Source of the DNA: Anderseniella sp963787895
Lineage (GTDB): Bacteria > Pseudomonadota > Alphaproteobacteria > Rhizobiales > Aestuariivirgaceae
Length of the DNA: 64,000 nucleotides
Reading direction: 5' to 3'
NCBI GenBank assembly: GCA_963787895.1
Contig: CAWBEX010000008.1
Location: 496,001-560,000 of the forward strand
The notes beneath the pieces are model-generated. The model had not been told where the DNA came from. It did not search any database and saw nothing but the letters and a program-made list of their open reading frames with translations. Below, piece after piece: positions 25,283 through 34,980 of this stretch. How positions within the stretch are numbered: the first letter of the stretch is position 1; the number at the start of each line of letters is the position of its first letter. The translations under genes were made by a program, and so were the position numbers.

Positions 25283-26036
25283 CTACAGGATCTGGCTGAG
25301 GAATTCTCGGGTGCGCGGGTCTTTCGCCTTCTTGAAGAATGTGGCCGGAGGGCCCATGCTCAACAATCACACCGCGATCGGTGAAATAAATGTGGTCAGC
25401 AATTTCACGGGCAAAACCCATCTCGTGGGTGACCAGAATGCAGGTCATGCCCTCTGCGGCCAGGTCCTTGATAGTAACCAGCACTTCCTTGACGGTTTCC
25501 GGATCCAGCGCGGCCGTCACTTCGTCAAACAGCATCACGTCCGGGTTCATGGCAAGTGAGCGCGCTATAGCCACTCGCTGCTGCTGTCCGCCTGACAGTT
25601 CACCAGGATAGGCGTTCTCCTTGCCTTCCAGGCGCACCTTTCTGATCAGCGTGCGGGCACGTTCTTCCACCTCAGCCGGATTCTGCTTCAACACCAGTAC
25701 CGGCGCCATCATGACGTTTTCCAGCGCTGTCTTGTGCGGGAAAAGATTGTACTGCTGGAACACCATGCCAACCTTCTTGCGCAGTTCCAGCTTGTCCAGG
25801 TTGGGCGAGTTCACTTCCTGCCCTTCGACCTTGATCGAGCCGGACTGAATGTCGTTGAGAGCGTTGATGCAGCGGATCAGCGTTGATTTGCCGGAGCCCG
25901 ACGGACCAATCACGCAGACGACCTCTCCTTTCATGACGTCGAACGTGACACCCTTCAGCACTTCAAGATCGCCAAACGACTTGTGCACGTCCTTGATCGA
26001 GATGATGGGTTGGTCGGGTGTCCATGTATTGCTCAT
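25283..26036 (-). CDS. Polar amino acid ABC transporter ATP-binding protein, frameshift near the 3' end
   Basis: From MSNTWTPDQP (ATG 26036) the protein shows Walker A GPSGSGKST, the Q-loop, the LSGGQQQR signature and Walker B VMLFDEVTAALDP, all typical of GlnQ/HisP-type ATPases. Near the end the written frame goes HGPSGHILQEGERPAHP and runs on to 25185. A neighbouring frame gives the expected ending PATFFKKAKDPRTREFL and SQIL, then a stop at 25283. The shift lies in the GGGCCC run near 25350. All catalytic motifs precede it, so the product may still work. Confidence 0.85.
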
Positions 26037-26046
26037 GGGCGCGTTC

Positions 26047-26901
26047 CTACTGGTTGACCGCAAAGCGGTTTTCAAGTTTCCGGGTCCATAGGGCGATGGG
26101 ATAGCTGTAGATGAAGAACCACGACATTAGCCAAAGGTACATCGGTATCAGGTATTCACTGCGCCCCTCAGCCGCAAGCGCGTCCTGTGTCAGTGTCATG
26201 CCGTCATTGACCCCCAGAATTGAGATCAGCGGCGTCGACATGGTTAGGATGCAATACCAGTTCATCCATGGCGGGATCATGCGCTTGACGCACTGCGGCA
26301 GTATTATCCGCCACAGGGTCTGACTGCGTGAAAACGCCAGGCTTTCAGCCGAATCCCATTGCCCGGTAGGGATTGAGGCTATTGACCCGCGCACGATCTC
26401 TGAAACGTTCGCCATGATCGGCAATGACAGGGCAAAGGTTGCCTTGGCCCATCCGGAAACTTCAATTCGGGTATCGCCGATGCGGATGAAGAACGGCAGC
26501 AGCAGCATGAAATAGAACAGTAGTACCAGCCAGGGCGAGTTGCGGAACAGCTGGGTGATGACCCATGACGTGCGGCGGATGAAATTGTTTGGTGACACCT
26601 GTCCGAGACCGAGCCAAAGGCCAAGGAATGTGCCTAGTGCCATGGCGATGAAGCTGACCACGATGTTGAGCACGAAACCGCCGAACTCACCCTTGGGGCC
26701 GAACATCATCAACGGCGTCCATTTTACCAGGGTCTGCCATACGGTCTGGTTCTGCCCGCCGACCATCTGTGCATGTGCGCTGTCAATCAGGATCCAGGAG
26801 ACAGTACCAGTGCCAGCGACCAGACCGAAGCGCTTGCTGGTTGCAAGTCCTGCCCAGTCACGCGCATCCCACGTGGCAGCACCGGGGCGGAATGGCAGCA
26901 T
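26047..26901 (-). CDS. Amino acid ABC transporter permease (HisM/GlnP type)
   Basis: 284 residues, with an extra N-terminal ~80 residues before the membrane domain. It has the His/Glu/Gln permease signature (FRNSPWLVLLFYFMLLLPFF; EIVRGSIASIPTGQWDSAES), including the EAA loop that docks the ATPase. Five or so transmembrane helices in the inner membrane. It lies 10 bp before the ATPase start and 39 bp after the other permease. Confidence 0.9.
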   Translation of the reverse strand: MLPFRPGAATWDARDWAGLATSKRFGLVAGTGTVSWILIDSAHAQMVGGQNQTVWQTLVKWTPLMMFGPKGEFGGFVLNIVVSFIAMALGTFLGLWLGLGQVSPNNFIRRTSWVITQLFRNSPWLVLLFYFMLLLPFFIRIGDTRIEVSGWAKATFALSLPIMANVSEIVRGSIASIPTGQWDSAESLAFSRSQTLWRIILPQCVKRMIPPWMNWYCILTMSTPLISILGVNDGMTLTQDALAAEGRSEYLIPMYLWLMSWFFIYSYPIALWTRKLENRFAVNQ

Positions 26902-26940
26902 GACAGGCAGGTCTGTGTCCTTGTTGTGCAGCGACAGGTT

Positions 26941-27678
26941 TCATTGACCGAACCCCGGCACGCGTATGGATTTCTCCCAGCGGTGCATCAGCCACACAAG
27001 AACGCCGACGAGCAGTATGTAAACCACCCACACCACGTTCATCATTTCCGGGACGTTGTACTCGTCTGACCAGATCTGATTGGAGATGTACAGTGTTTCA
27101 GGAACGGCGATGGCATAGGCGACAGTCGTTGTCTTGACCAGGTTGACAAGGTTGTTGTTCAGCGCAGGCAGACAAACCCTGTAGGCCAGCGGGAAAGTAA
27201 TGTAGCGATAAATCTGAAAACGCGAATATCCCAGAGCCTGGGCTGCCTCGGTAGTGGCCTTGGGGACCGCCTCTATGCCAGCGCGGAAGATTTCGGTGTT
27301 GAACGCACCGGCAAAAAATGACAGGGCAATGACTGCCCAGCCGTAGCTGCCCAATATGCCGCCGCGAATGTCGAACAGTCCGGACAACGCGGAGTCCACG
27401 GCAAAGTAGAAGAAATATAGCTGCACCAGTGGTGGCGTATTGCGGAAGAACGCGATGTAACCGCTCATGATGCGGCGCACCCAGACCATTGGCGACATTT
27501 GCAGCCACGCACCGGCAATTCCTATGACTATACTGGCAAGCACGCACACAAATGACAGGTGAATGGTTGTCCACACCCCGCTGAGAAAGCGGGAGCGGTC
27601 AAGTTCGTCATAGAAGATGGTGAGCTTGATTCCGTGCGCTTCCTTGAGCCACACAAACCATTCGGCAACCGTCTCCAA
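26941..27678 (-). CDS. Amino acid ABC transporter permease (HisQ/GlnP type)
   Basis: 245 residues with five hydrophobic segments and the typical FRNTPPLVQLYFFYFA and EIFRAGIEAVPKATTEAAQA (EAA loop). It should pair with the 26047-26901 permease to form the heterodimeric channel of a PAAT-type importer. It lies between the binding-protein gene and the second permease, all on the minus strand. Confidence 0.92.
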   Translation of the reverse strand: METVAEWFVWLKEAHGIKLTIFYDELDRSRFLSGVWTTIHLSFVCVLASIVIGIAGAWLQMSPMVWVRRIMSGYIAFFRNTPPLVQLYFFYFAVDSALSGLFDIRGGILGSYGWAVIALSFFAGAFNTEIFRAGIEAVPKATTEAAQALGYSRFQIYRYITFPLAYRVCLPALNNNLVNLVKTTTVAYAIAVPETLYISNQIWSDEYNVPEMMNVVWVVYILLVGVLVWLMHRWEKSIRVPGFGQ

Positions 27679-27722
27679 AATGCCCCTCCAATTCCAGACG
27701 CAACACTGCAGTGAACAAGTTT

Positions 27723-27749
27723 GAAGGCCCGGCAGAACGCCGGGCCTTC
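27723..27749 (-). terminator. Strong hairpin between binding-protein and permease genes
   Basis: GAAGGCCCGGC (27723-27733) and GCCGGGCCTTC (27739-27749) form a perfect 11-bp stem with a 5-base loop. There is no U run. Such hairpins after periplasmic binding-protein genes usually protect the upstream mRNA or partly terminate, giving more binding protein than permease. Confidence 0.75.
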
Positions 27750-27766
27750 ACATGCAAGCAAACGGC

Positions 27767-28657
27767 TTACTGGATTTCGCCTTCGTCGAGAACGTCGTCG
27801 CAGACCTTGTCGCCTGCGTTGCACTTCTCGACCATATCAGCGACCCACTTGGTGGATGGAATGCCCCACTTCTTTTCCCATTCCACGATCATGCCGGTCT
27901 TGTGCCAATCAATAATTGCTTCTGAAAGAGCCTTGCCGATGGCCTCGTTGACTTCTTCCTTGCGCACAGCCGCGCCCCAGGGAACGTCAGCCACTACCGG
28001 AGTTGAGATGGAGTAGTCCGCCCATTTTTCAGGCTCATTGACCTTGCGGGGAATAAACGCAGAATCATCATACAGCCAGCCTACGCAACGGCCATCAAGC
28101 AAGGCGGCCTCGATTTCAGGCACGCCCTTGAACACAATCATGTTGGCCTTGTTCTTCTCGCCCCATTCCTTGTTGTACCAGGCACCCTGCGTGCCGCAAA
28201 TGTTCTTGCCTTCGATATCCGGCCAGTCCTTGATACCGGAATCCTTGTGGGCAAAAATTGCAACACCGGATGAATAGTAATCTGGCTGAACAATGCCAAC
28301 AACTTCACGGCGTTCGAGCTTGTCCGACATGGTGGCAATCATAACGTCGATCTTGCCCTGCTCAAGGAACTGCATGCGGTTCGAAGCGACAACGGGGACC
28401 AGTTCCACCTCGATTGTCTTGCCGGCTTTCTCACCAATACGCTTGGCAAGGTCCATCGCCATGTCGATTTCCATTCCGACAATATTGCCTTGTGCATCGC
28501 GCATGCCCCACGGTGCATAGTCAGCCTTGGTGCCGACCACCATCTTGCCGCGTTCAACTATATCTTCCAGCGTTCCTGCAAACGAAGCGCTGCTTGCTGC
28601 AACCATGGCTGCCGTTGCGATTGTTGTTGCCAATGCAATCTTGACTGTTTTCAGCAT
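27767..28657 (-). CDS. Periplasmic solute-binding protein (SBP_bac_3, amino acid type)
   Basis: 296 residues with a signal peptide (ALATTIATAAMVAASSASFA, then GTLED). The family-3 fold is shown by GKMVVGTKADYAPWGMRDAQ, GMEIDMAMDLAKRIGEKAGK and GKIDVMIATMSD. It captures a polar amino acid or related compound in the periplasm and delivers it to the two permeases. The cluster faces a class III CoA-transferase and hydantoinase genes, hinting at a cyclic or modified amino acid as substrate (inference). Confidence 0.92.
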   Translation of the reverse strand: MLKTVKIALATTIATAAMVAASSASFAGTLEDIVERGKMVVGTKADYAPWGMRDAQGNIVGMEIDMAMDLAKRIGEKAGKTIEVELVPVVASNRMQFLEQGKIDVMIATMSDKLERREVVGIVQPDYYSSGVAIFAHKDSGIKDWPDIEGKNICGTQGAWYNKEWGEKNKANMIVFKGVPEIEAALLDGRCVGWLYDDSAFIPRKVNEPEKWADYSISTPVVADVPWGAAVRKEEVNEAIGKALSEAIIDWHKTGMIVEWEKKWGIPSTKWVADMVEKCNAGDKVCDDVLDEGEIQ

Positions 28658-28784
28658 TGTTGTTTTCCCTGTTTTTCAGTTTCTATGGATATTCATCTCT
28701 TTTTTGCAGTCCAGGCCGCAGTCCATCAAATGGCCGAATTCAAACTAAGCGCTAAGGCGTAGCTTGCACAAGTGCTTGAACTCC

Positions 28785-29984
28785 TCAGATTACCTTGTTC
28801 TTGCGCAATCGTAATAAATCGCCAGGTGTGTAACCGGCTTCCATCAATATTTCGTCGGTATGCTGACCCAGCATGGGCGGGGGGCAATCAGCTGACGGCG
28901 AACCATGGTCATAGGCATAAGCAGCCACCGGCAGTTTCCCTGGCCCACCATGGTTGATGCGCGCATTGCAGGTCTGCAAGACAGCACGGCTTGCAACCTG
29001 CTCATGTGCAAGCGCTTCCGGCAGGGTCCTAACAACCGCAGCAGGCACGTCAGCGGCGTTGAGCAATTCTTCCCACTCGAGTGCAGTTCTTTGCACGAGA
29101 ACCGATCCTATAAGCTCCCTGTCGGCATCCCGGCTCAGGCCAACATCGGTTCGCGACAGTTTTCGAACTTCAGCCGCTCGCTCTTTCAGCCCAAGTGCGT
29201 CAAGCAGCCGGCACAACTGCTTGTTGGTCCAGGCACCCAGCATGATCATTCTGTCGGCGGTGTCGAAAGTCGCATAGCCGGCATACCTTGAATGAACATT
29301 GCCATGAGGTGGCGGCGCATCTCCGGTGGTTATTGTGTCGGTGACGAACGCACTCATCAGCATGAAGGCAGCATCCATCATTGCCACATCAATTCGTTGC
29401 CCCTTGCCGGTGCGGTCACGCTGGTAAAGTGCTGCAGATATGGCAAGGGCAGCCTGTGCTCCGGTGCCATAATCCACCATCGGAGGCCCTACACGAACCG
29501 GGCCGGATTCTTCTGATCCGTTGGCTGCCATCAGGCCCGTAAATGCCTGAATGACCACATCATACGCCGGGTGCTCTGCCTTGGGTCCGGTTTGGCCGAA
29601 ACCGGAAATGGAGCAGTAAATAATCTTCGGGTTGATGGAACTGACCTCTTCGTACCCCAATCCGAGTTTACTCAGTGCCTTGCCGGCATAATTCTGCACC
29701 ATCACATCAGCAGTGCTTGCAAGGCGCTTGAACACCTCTCGCCCTTGAGCACTGGCCAGATCTAGCGTGATGGCCTTCTTGCCTGCATTCTGTGACATGA
29801 AATACGTGCCGATTTTCGCTTCATTCAGCGCAGGGATGACGCCTTCCTCCCGGGTCATGTCAGGGTTGCCCGGAGGCTCAACCTTGATGACGTCTGCTCC
29901 AAGAACAGCCAATTGGTGTGTGCAGAACGGGCCTGCGAGAACATGTGTCAAATCAAGGACACGAATACCTTCGAATGGTCTCAA
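28785..29984 (-). CDS. CaiB/BaiF family (class III) CoA-transferase
   Basis: 399 residues. The N-terminal FEGIRVLDLTHVLAGPFCTH and ADVIKVEPPGNPDMTRE are family signatures; the catalytic Asp is expected in the NYAGKALSKLGLGYEEV-PAYDVVIQ region. These cytosolic enzymes transfer CoA between acyl-CoA and free acids such as carnitine, formate/oxalate or aryl acids. It lies between an ABC importer on the same strand and divergent hydantoinase genes. The group looks like uptake and degradation of one compound class. Substrate not determinable. Confidence 0.9.
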   Translation of the reverse strand: MRPFEGIRVLDLTHVLAGPFCTHQLAVLGADVIKVEPPGNPDMTREEGVIPALNEAKIGTYFMSQNAGKKAITLDLASAQGREVFKRLASTADVMVQNYAGKALSKLGLGYEEVSSINPKIIYCSISGFGQTGPKAEHPAYDVVIQAFTGLMAANGSEESGPVRVGPPMVDYGTGAQAALAISAALYQRDRTGKGQRIDVAMMDAAFMLMSAFVTDTITTGDAPPPHGNVHSRYAGYATFDTADRMIMLGAWTNKQLCRLLDALGLKERAAEVRKLSRTDVGLSRDADRELIGSVLVQRTALEWEELLNAADVPAAVVRTLPEALAHEQVASRAVLQTCNARINHGGPGKLPVAAYAYDHGSPSADCPPPMLGQHTDEILMEAGYTPGDLLRLRKNKVI

Positions 29985-30274
29985 ACTCGGTCTCCTCCGG
30001 GAATGCAGCAGTAGAGTTTCAATGCAATCGTTGAGGGTGATCTATTGGAACAGCGTGTGCAATCACCAATCAGCACGTTCGCCCGGCGGGAGTGAAGCCT
30101 GGCCCGGATCTCTGCAGACCGCGAAGGTATGCCATGTGTCAGATCCTCACAAGGCTGTTTCCAGGACCGTATAGCCAGAAATCTTTTCCCTTGCTGTGCC
30201 GTCTGCACCTATCATGCTAGGCTGACACCAGACAGCATTCCAGCCAACCCCATCCCCAAGAGTCTCACATCCCG

Positions 30275-32347
30275 ATGAAAGCCAAGGAAATTCGCGTGGG
30301 TGCCGACATCGGCGGAACGTTCACCGATGTTGCGTTGAGCCATCCAGGCGGCATGGCCAGTGCCAAGGTCTTGACCGATTACAACCATCCGGAGCAGGCC
30401 ATTATTGCAGCAATCACAGACGCAGCCGGGCAGGCTGGTGTCGCGCTTGGCGATATTACACAAGTAATCCATGGCACGACACTCGTCGCCAATGCGTTGA
30501 TCGAGAGACGCGGGGCCAAGGTCGCCTTCATCACAACCGAAGGTTTCCGCGATGTGATCGAGATGCGGTCAGAAAACCGGTTCGAGCAGTATGATTTGAA
30601 CCTGGAGTTGCCACGCCCACTTGTCCCGCGCGAAAATCGTCTGACCTTGAACGAGCGGATCGGGCCAAATGGGCAGGTTTTGCTGGCGCTGGACCCGGCC
30701 GAGGTAGAGGTGATGGCAGCCCGGGTCATTGCAGGTGGATTTGATGCAGTAGCGATTGGCCTGCTGCATTCCTATGCCAATGCGGTCCATGAACGCATGA
30801 TGGAAGCTGCACTGCGCAGGCTCGCGCCACACATGTCCATCTCCGTGTCATCTGTGATCTCGCCCCAGATGCGCGAGTTGCCACGCTTTAACACCGTAAT
30901 CGCCAACGCCTACGTGCAGCCAAGGGTGGCCGACTATCTGGGCCGCCTGGTGACAAGTCTGGCGAAGGCAGGTGTGTCTGCTCCGGTGTTCATGCTGCAC
31001 TCAGGCGGTGGGTTGATCTCTGTTGAAACCGCAATGGAGCAACCTGTGCGGCTCCTCGAGTCCGGACCGGCAGGAGGTGCCATCTTCGCTGCCGAATTCG
31101 CACGCGCCCACGGGTTGAACAAGGTGCTGAGCTTTGACATGGGAGGCACCACCGCCAAGATTTGCCTGATTGAAGACGGCAGCCCCAAAACCGCCAGCAC
31201 ATTCGAGGTGGCGCGGACTTACCGCTTCAAGAAGGGGTCGGGGATGGTTGTATCGACCCCTGTGGTTGAGATGGTGGAGATCGGCGCCGGCGGCGGTTCC
31301 ATCGCCTGGGTAGACCAGATGGGCCGCCTACAGGTCGGCCCTCGCTCGGCGGCTTCAGAACCCGGCCCGGCCTGCTACGGTCGTGGCGGCGATGAACCCA
31401 CCGTTACCGACGCCAATCTGCTTCTGGGCCGTCTGGATCCGGACAATTTCGCAGGCGGATCGATCAAATTGCACCCAGGCAAATCAGCCGCCGCAGCAGA
31501 CAAGCTGAACCTGCCGATGCACGAAGCAGCCTTCGGCATTACTGAACTGGTGGATGAAAACATGGCCAATGCTGCGCGGGTCCACGCAGTCGAGAACGGC
31601 CGCGACATCGAACATTTCACCATGATCGCCTTTGGAGGCGGTGCACCGCTGCATGCATGCCGCTTGTGCGAAAAGCTCGGTATAGACGAACTGATAATCC
31701 CGCCGGGCGCGGGAGTAGGTTCGGCCATCGGCTTCCTGAGAGCGCCGTTCAGTTTCGAGGCAGGCAGGGGATTGTTCCAGCGGCTTGACAGCTTTGACCC
31801 CGATATGGTGACAGCTGCAGTCAGGGAAATGGAAGCAGAGGCGCATCAGTTTGTGGATGAAGGGGCTGAAGGCGTGCCTCGCAACACTGTTTTGACGGCG
31901 CTGATGCGATACTCAGGGCAGGGTTGGGAAATTCCGGTGGTCCTGCCGCAGCGCATCTTTGAAGCAGGAGATGTGTTGCTGATTCAGAACCTGTTCGAAA
32001 CCGCTTATCGCACACTCTTCGGGCGGATAATCGAAGATTTGCCTGTCGAGATCACCAACTGGATCGTGTCCGTTTCAACACTACTTCCGCCCGTGGAAAA
32101 AGCTGTCCGTCACAGTGCTGGCGCGTGCGCCAAGGTGACAAGGACACGTCAGTTTTTTGATGCAGCCCTGCGCAAGAGTGTGGATGCCCGGGAAGTTTCG
32201 CGCGACGACCTGAGCTCGGGTATGGTGGTGGAAGGTCCCGCCATTGTGGTCGAAACCAACACCTGCACAATAGTGACTTCAGGCTATAGGGCTGTTGGGC
32301 AAGGCGACGGTTCGTTGCGCCTGATCAGAAAGGAGATGTCGCTATGA
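30275..32347 (+). CDS. hyuA: Hydantoinase/oxoprolinase subunit A
   Basis: 690 residues. The N-terminal ATPase-type fold begins RVGADIGGTFTDVALSHPGG. Further motifs are IHGTTLVANALIERRGAKVA, ESGPAGGAIFAAEFARAHG and VLSFDMGGTTAKICLIEDG, all characteristic of HyuA/oxoprolinase. Together with subunit B it hydrolyses cyclic amides (N-methylhydantoin, 5-oxoproline or relatives) using ATP. Its stop overlaps the hyuB start by 4 bp (ATGA), so translation is coupled. Confidence 0.93.
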   Translation: MKAKEIRVGADIGGTFTDVALSHPGGMASAKVLTDYNHPEQAIIAAITDAAGQAGVALGDITQVIHGTTLVANALIERRGAKVAFITTEGFRDVIEMRSENRFEQYDLNLELPRPLVPRENRLTLNERIGPNGQVLLALDPAEVEVMAARVIAGGFDAVAIGLLHSYANAVHERMMEAALRRLAPHMSISVSSVISPQMRELPRFNTVIANAYVQPRVADYLGRLVTSLAKAGVSAPVFMLHSGGGLISVETAMEQPVRLLESGPAGGAIFAAEFARAHGLNKVLSFDMGGTTAKICLIEDGSPKTASTFEVARTYRFKKGSGMVVSTPVVEMVEIGAGGGSIAWVDQMGRLQVGPRSAASEPGPACYGRGGDEPTVTDANLLLGRLDPDNFAGGSIKLHPGKSAAAADKLNLPMHEAAFGITELVDENMANAARVHAVENGRDIEHFTMIAFGGGAPLHACRLCEKLGIDELIIPPGAGVGSAIGFLRAPFSFEAGRGLFQRLDSFDPDMVTAAVREMEAEAHQFVDEGAEGVPRNTVLTALMRYSGQGWEIPVVLPQRIFEAGDVLLIQNLFETAYRTLFGRIIEDLPVEITNWIVSVSTLLPPVEKAVRHSAGACAKVTRTRQFFDAALRKSVDAREVSRDDLSSGMVVEGPAIVVETNTCTIVTSGYRAVGQGDGSLRLIRKEMSL

Positions 32348-33999
32348 GTATCCCTTCGGCAATCGATTATCAGATCATGTGGAACCGCCTTATTGCAGTG
32401 GTCGAAGAACAGGCGATGACGCTCGTGCGAACAGCCTTCTCCACGTCTGTGCGCGAGGCAGGTGATCTGTCTGCAGGGCTGTTTGATCATAGCGGCCGCA
32501 TGATCGCCCAGGCGGTAACCGGTACGCCGGGCCACGTGAATGCCATGGCCGAAAGCGTGACCCATTTCGCGACCCACTTCGGTCCGCAGCACACTTTTGA
32601 AGGCGACGTCTTCGTTACCAACGATCCCTGGCTTGGTACCGGGCACCTTCATGACATAACCGTGGTTACCCCGGTTTTTCGCAAACGTGCCCATATTGGA
32701 TATTTTGCCTGCACTGCCCACGTTGTCGATATTGGCGGCCGCGGGTTTGGACCCGACGCCAACGAGGTTTTCGAAGAAGGCTTGCTGATACCAATCACCA
32801 AGTTTGCTGAACGCGGGCAAGTTCAGCAGATGTTGATAGAACTGGTGCGGGCAAATGTACGTACACCAGACCAAACCGTGGGCGACATGTACTCACTTGC
32901 GGCTTGCAACGAGGTTGGCGACCGGCGGCTTCAGTCGATGATGGATGAGTTCCACATAGACGATCTGGAGGGTCTGTCGGAATTCATCATTGAGACGTCG
33001 CGCAAAGCCACGCATGAGGCCATCGCCAAGGTGCCTTCAGGCCGTTACGAGCATGACATGCAAGTAGATGGCTATGACGCACCGGTGCATATGCAGGTGG
33101 CCTTGACCATCAAGGGAGACCGCCTCAAGGCCGATTTTGCAGGCACTTCGGGAATGTCAAAATTCGGCGTGAATTGCCCTGAGGTTTATACCCGCGCCTA
33201 TGCGTGTTACGGTTTGAAATGCGCGATCGCGCCTCAAATTCCGAACAATACCGGCTCGCTGGAACCGTTCGAGATCATCGCGCCTGAAGGCAGCATCCTG
33301 GCGGCTCTGCGTCCGGCGCCGGTATCGGTTCGGCACGTGATGGGGCATTTCGTACCTGACGTGGTTCTGGGAGCACTTCACAAGGCATTGCCGGGCAAAA
33401 TCCCCGCTGAAGGTGCGTCGGCGCTCTGGAATATCCAGATTTCGGCGCGCCCGTCTGATCCTCAAAGTGGTCTCCCGAACCACGAAGTATTGTTGTTCAA
33501 TTCCGGTGGCACCGGCGCGCGGCCTGCATTTGACGGGTTGTCGGCAACCGCATTCCCGTCAGGCGTGTCGACGATGAGCGTGGAGGCTACCGAGCAGGTT
33601 GGCCCCATCACGATCTGGCGCAAGGACTTGCGTGAAGGTTCCGGGGGCGCAGGCGCTTTGCGGGGTGGGCTTGGCCAGGTGATCGAGATCGAGGCCCGCG
33701 AAGGCTACGACTTTTACTTTAATGCGATGTTTGACCGGGTGAAAAACGCTGCTCGCGGACGCGACGGAGGTGGCAGCGGTGCACCTGGCAGAGTTGAGTT
33801 GGCTGACGGGACGCAGCTAAGGTCCAAGGGCCGCCAGCTGGTCCGAAACGGCCAGCGGTTGCGCCTGAGCCTGCCAGGCGGTGGCGGCTTCGGTGACCCT
33901 CGTTTGCGTCCAGCCGAAACTGTCTCGCGCGACATTGCTGACGGGTTCATCTCGCTAGAAGAGGCAAAGGCCACTTACGGATACAAGGGTGAAAGTTGA
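32344..33999 (+). CDS. hyuB: Hydantoinase/oxoprolinase subunit B
   Basis: 551 residues. Family signatures are MTLVRTAFSTSVREAGDLSA, DPWLGTGHLHDITVVTPVF and the C-terminal GGSGAPGRVELADG with LSLPGGGGFGDPRLR. It pairs with HyuA for ATP-dependent opening of a cyclic amide in the cytosol. Full length. Downstream lies an IS6-family remnant, so the operon's original 3' neighbour may be lost. Confidence 0.93.
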   Translation: MSIPSAIDYQIMWNRLIAVVEEQAMTLVRTAFSTSVREAGDLSAGLFDHSGRMIAQAVTGTPGHVNAMAESVTHFATHFGPQHTFEGDVFVTNDPWLGTGHLHDITVVTPVFRKRAHIGYFACTAHVVDIGGRGFGPDANEVFEEGLLIPITKFAERGQVQQMLIELVRANVRTPDQTVGDMYSLAACNEVGDRRLQSMMDEFHIDDLEGLSEFIIETSRKATHEAIAKVPSGRYEHDMQVDGYDAPVHMQVALTIKGDRLKADFAGTSGMSKFGVNCPEVYTRAYACYGLKCAIAPQIPNNTGSLEPFEIIAPEGSILAALRPAPVSVRHVMGHFVPDVVLGALHKALPGKIPAEGASALWNIQISARPSDPQSGLPNHEVLLFNSGGTGARPAFDGLSATAFPSGVSTMSVEATEQVGPITIWRKDLREGSGGAGALRGGLGQVIEIEAREGYDFYFNAMFDRVKNAARGRDGGGSGAPGRVELADGTQLRSKGRQLVRNGQRLRLSLPGGGGFGDPRLRPAETVSRDIADGFISLEEAKATYGYKGES

Positions 34000-34084
34000 G
34001 ACATCGGCGACGGCATTGACAAGTTAACCCGCTGGATTGGTTCCGCCAGAGGCGTTAGCGTTGTTGCATGACAAACATCTCCTA

Positions 34085-34678
34085 GAAACGACGCCGATTT
34101 CCACCAGAAGTTATCCAGCACGCTGTCTGGCTGTACTTCCGTTTCACATTGAGCTTTCGCGATGTGGAGGATCTTCTCGCAGAAGATCGCGTCCAAGTAG
34201 CCGGTGGCATCTGGACGAGGTGTTCGTGAAAATCAACGGTCAGACCCACTACTTCTGGCGTGCCGTCGATGATGAAGGCGAGGTTCTGGAAGTCCTGGTT
34301 CAATCACGCCGGAACAAGAAAGCTGCATTGAAGTTGATGCGTAAATTGCTGAAGAAACAGCACTTTATACCATCAGCTTTTGTAACCGACAGACTTCCTT
34401 CATATGGCGCTGCATTAAGGGAACTGAAATTATCCAGATGCCATGATTTTGGTGGCAGAAAGAACAGCCGGGCTGAAAACTCGCATCAACCTGTTCGACG
34501 GCGAGAACGAAAGATGCAACGGTTCAAGTCAACCAAATCGGCTCAACGCTTTCTCTCGGTCCATTTCTCCATCTACAACCTGTTCAACATCCAGCGTCAC
34601 CTGAATTCGCGAGACACACTGCGCGAGTTTCGTCCCGCTGCATCAGCAGAATGGGGTGACGTCGTCAGGGCTGCATAA
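34085..34678 (+). pseudogene. IS6-family transposase, internally deleted and frameshifted
   Basis: The first part (from 34088) reads FPPEVIQHAVWLYFRFTLSF and RDVEDLLAED in one frame. Another frame then resumes at SRWHLDEVFVKINGQTHYFW and runs through VTDRLPSYGAALRELKLSRC, RAENSHQPVRRRERKMQRFK and a normal C-terminus. The DDE residues (LDEVF, TDRLPSYG, ENSHQPVRRRE) are kept. The ~30 residues normally between LLAERG and the first Asp (the helix containing the YETVRRW-type motif) are missing. It is a non-autonomous remnant. Clear terminal inverted repeats were not identified. Confidence 0.82.
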
Positions 34679-34739
34679 TTGCTTCTCGTGATCAAGTTTG
34701 CTGCGTCCACAAGGCGTTAGGTTGTCAATGCCTTTCAGA

Positions 34740-34932
34740 CAGTATCATCCGGCCAAACGTGTGTTGAGCAAAATCAGCCAACTGAGACGAACCCGCAAAT
34801 GGGCGCCACATCCCGGGAAATGGGCGTCTCCCGCACCCACGTTTGAGCGCAACACGCCGCTAACCCACGGACATGTCTAAACAAAAAGGACGTTGAAGCA
34901 ATCTCGCCTCAACGTCCTTGACTGTCTGGTGG
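34740..34932. repeat. ~190-bp direct repeat, left copy
   Basis: This segment matches 58904-59097 in the same orientation. Identity is high in the first part (GTGTTGAGCAAAATCAGCCA shared), patchy in the middle, and complete over the last 60 bp (34873-34932), which include a terminator hairpin and end at CTGTCTGGTGG. The right copy lies immediately beside tRNA-Ala. Beyond the shared end this copy continues TGGAGGCAGTCCAGTGCGAA rather than into a tRNA. The two copies bound ~24 kb of mobile-looking genes. Confidence 0.82.
34880..34917 (-). terminator. Terminator hairpin within the left repeat
   Basis: On the minus strand GGACGTTGA pairs with TCAACGTCC (34888-34896 / 34909-34917), followed by TTTTTGTTT. 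It is identical to the tRNA-Ala terminator at 59044-59082. Here no gene stands directly upstream on the minus strand except the ImmA-type gene ending at 35204. Confidence 0.75.
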
Positions 34933-34980
34933 TGGAGGCAGTCCAGTGCGAACTCGTCTCAGTCTGGATCGCCTGTTTTA

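Noticed and set aside
34921..34960. Possible tRNA or tmRNA 3' end reading ...CTGCCTCCACCACCA on the minus strand
   Set aside because: The T-arm does not pair (ACGAG against TGGAC), so no tRNA-like fold could be supported; kept only as a possible att-type site.
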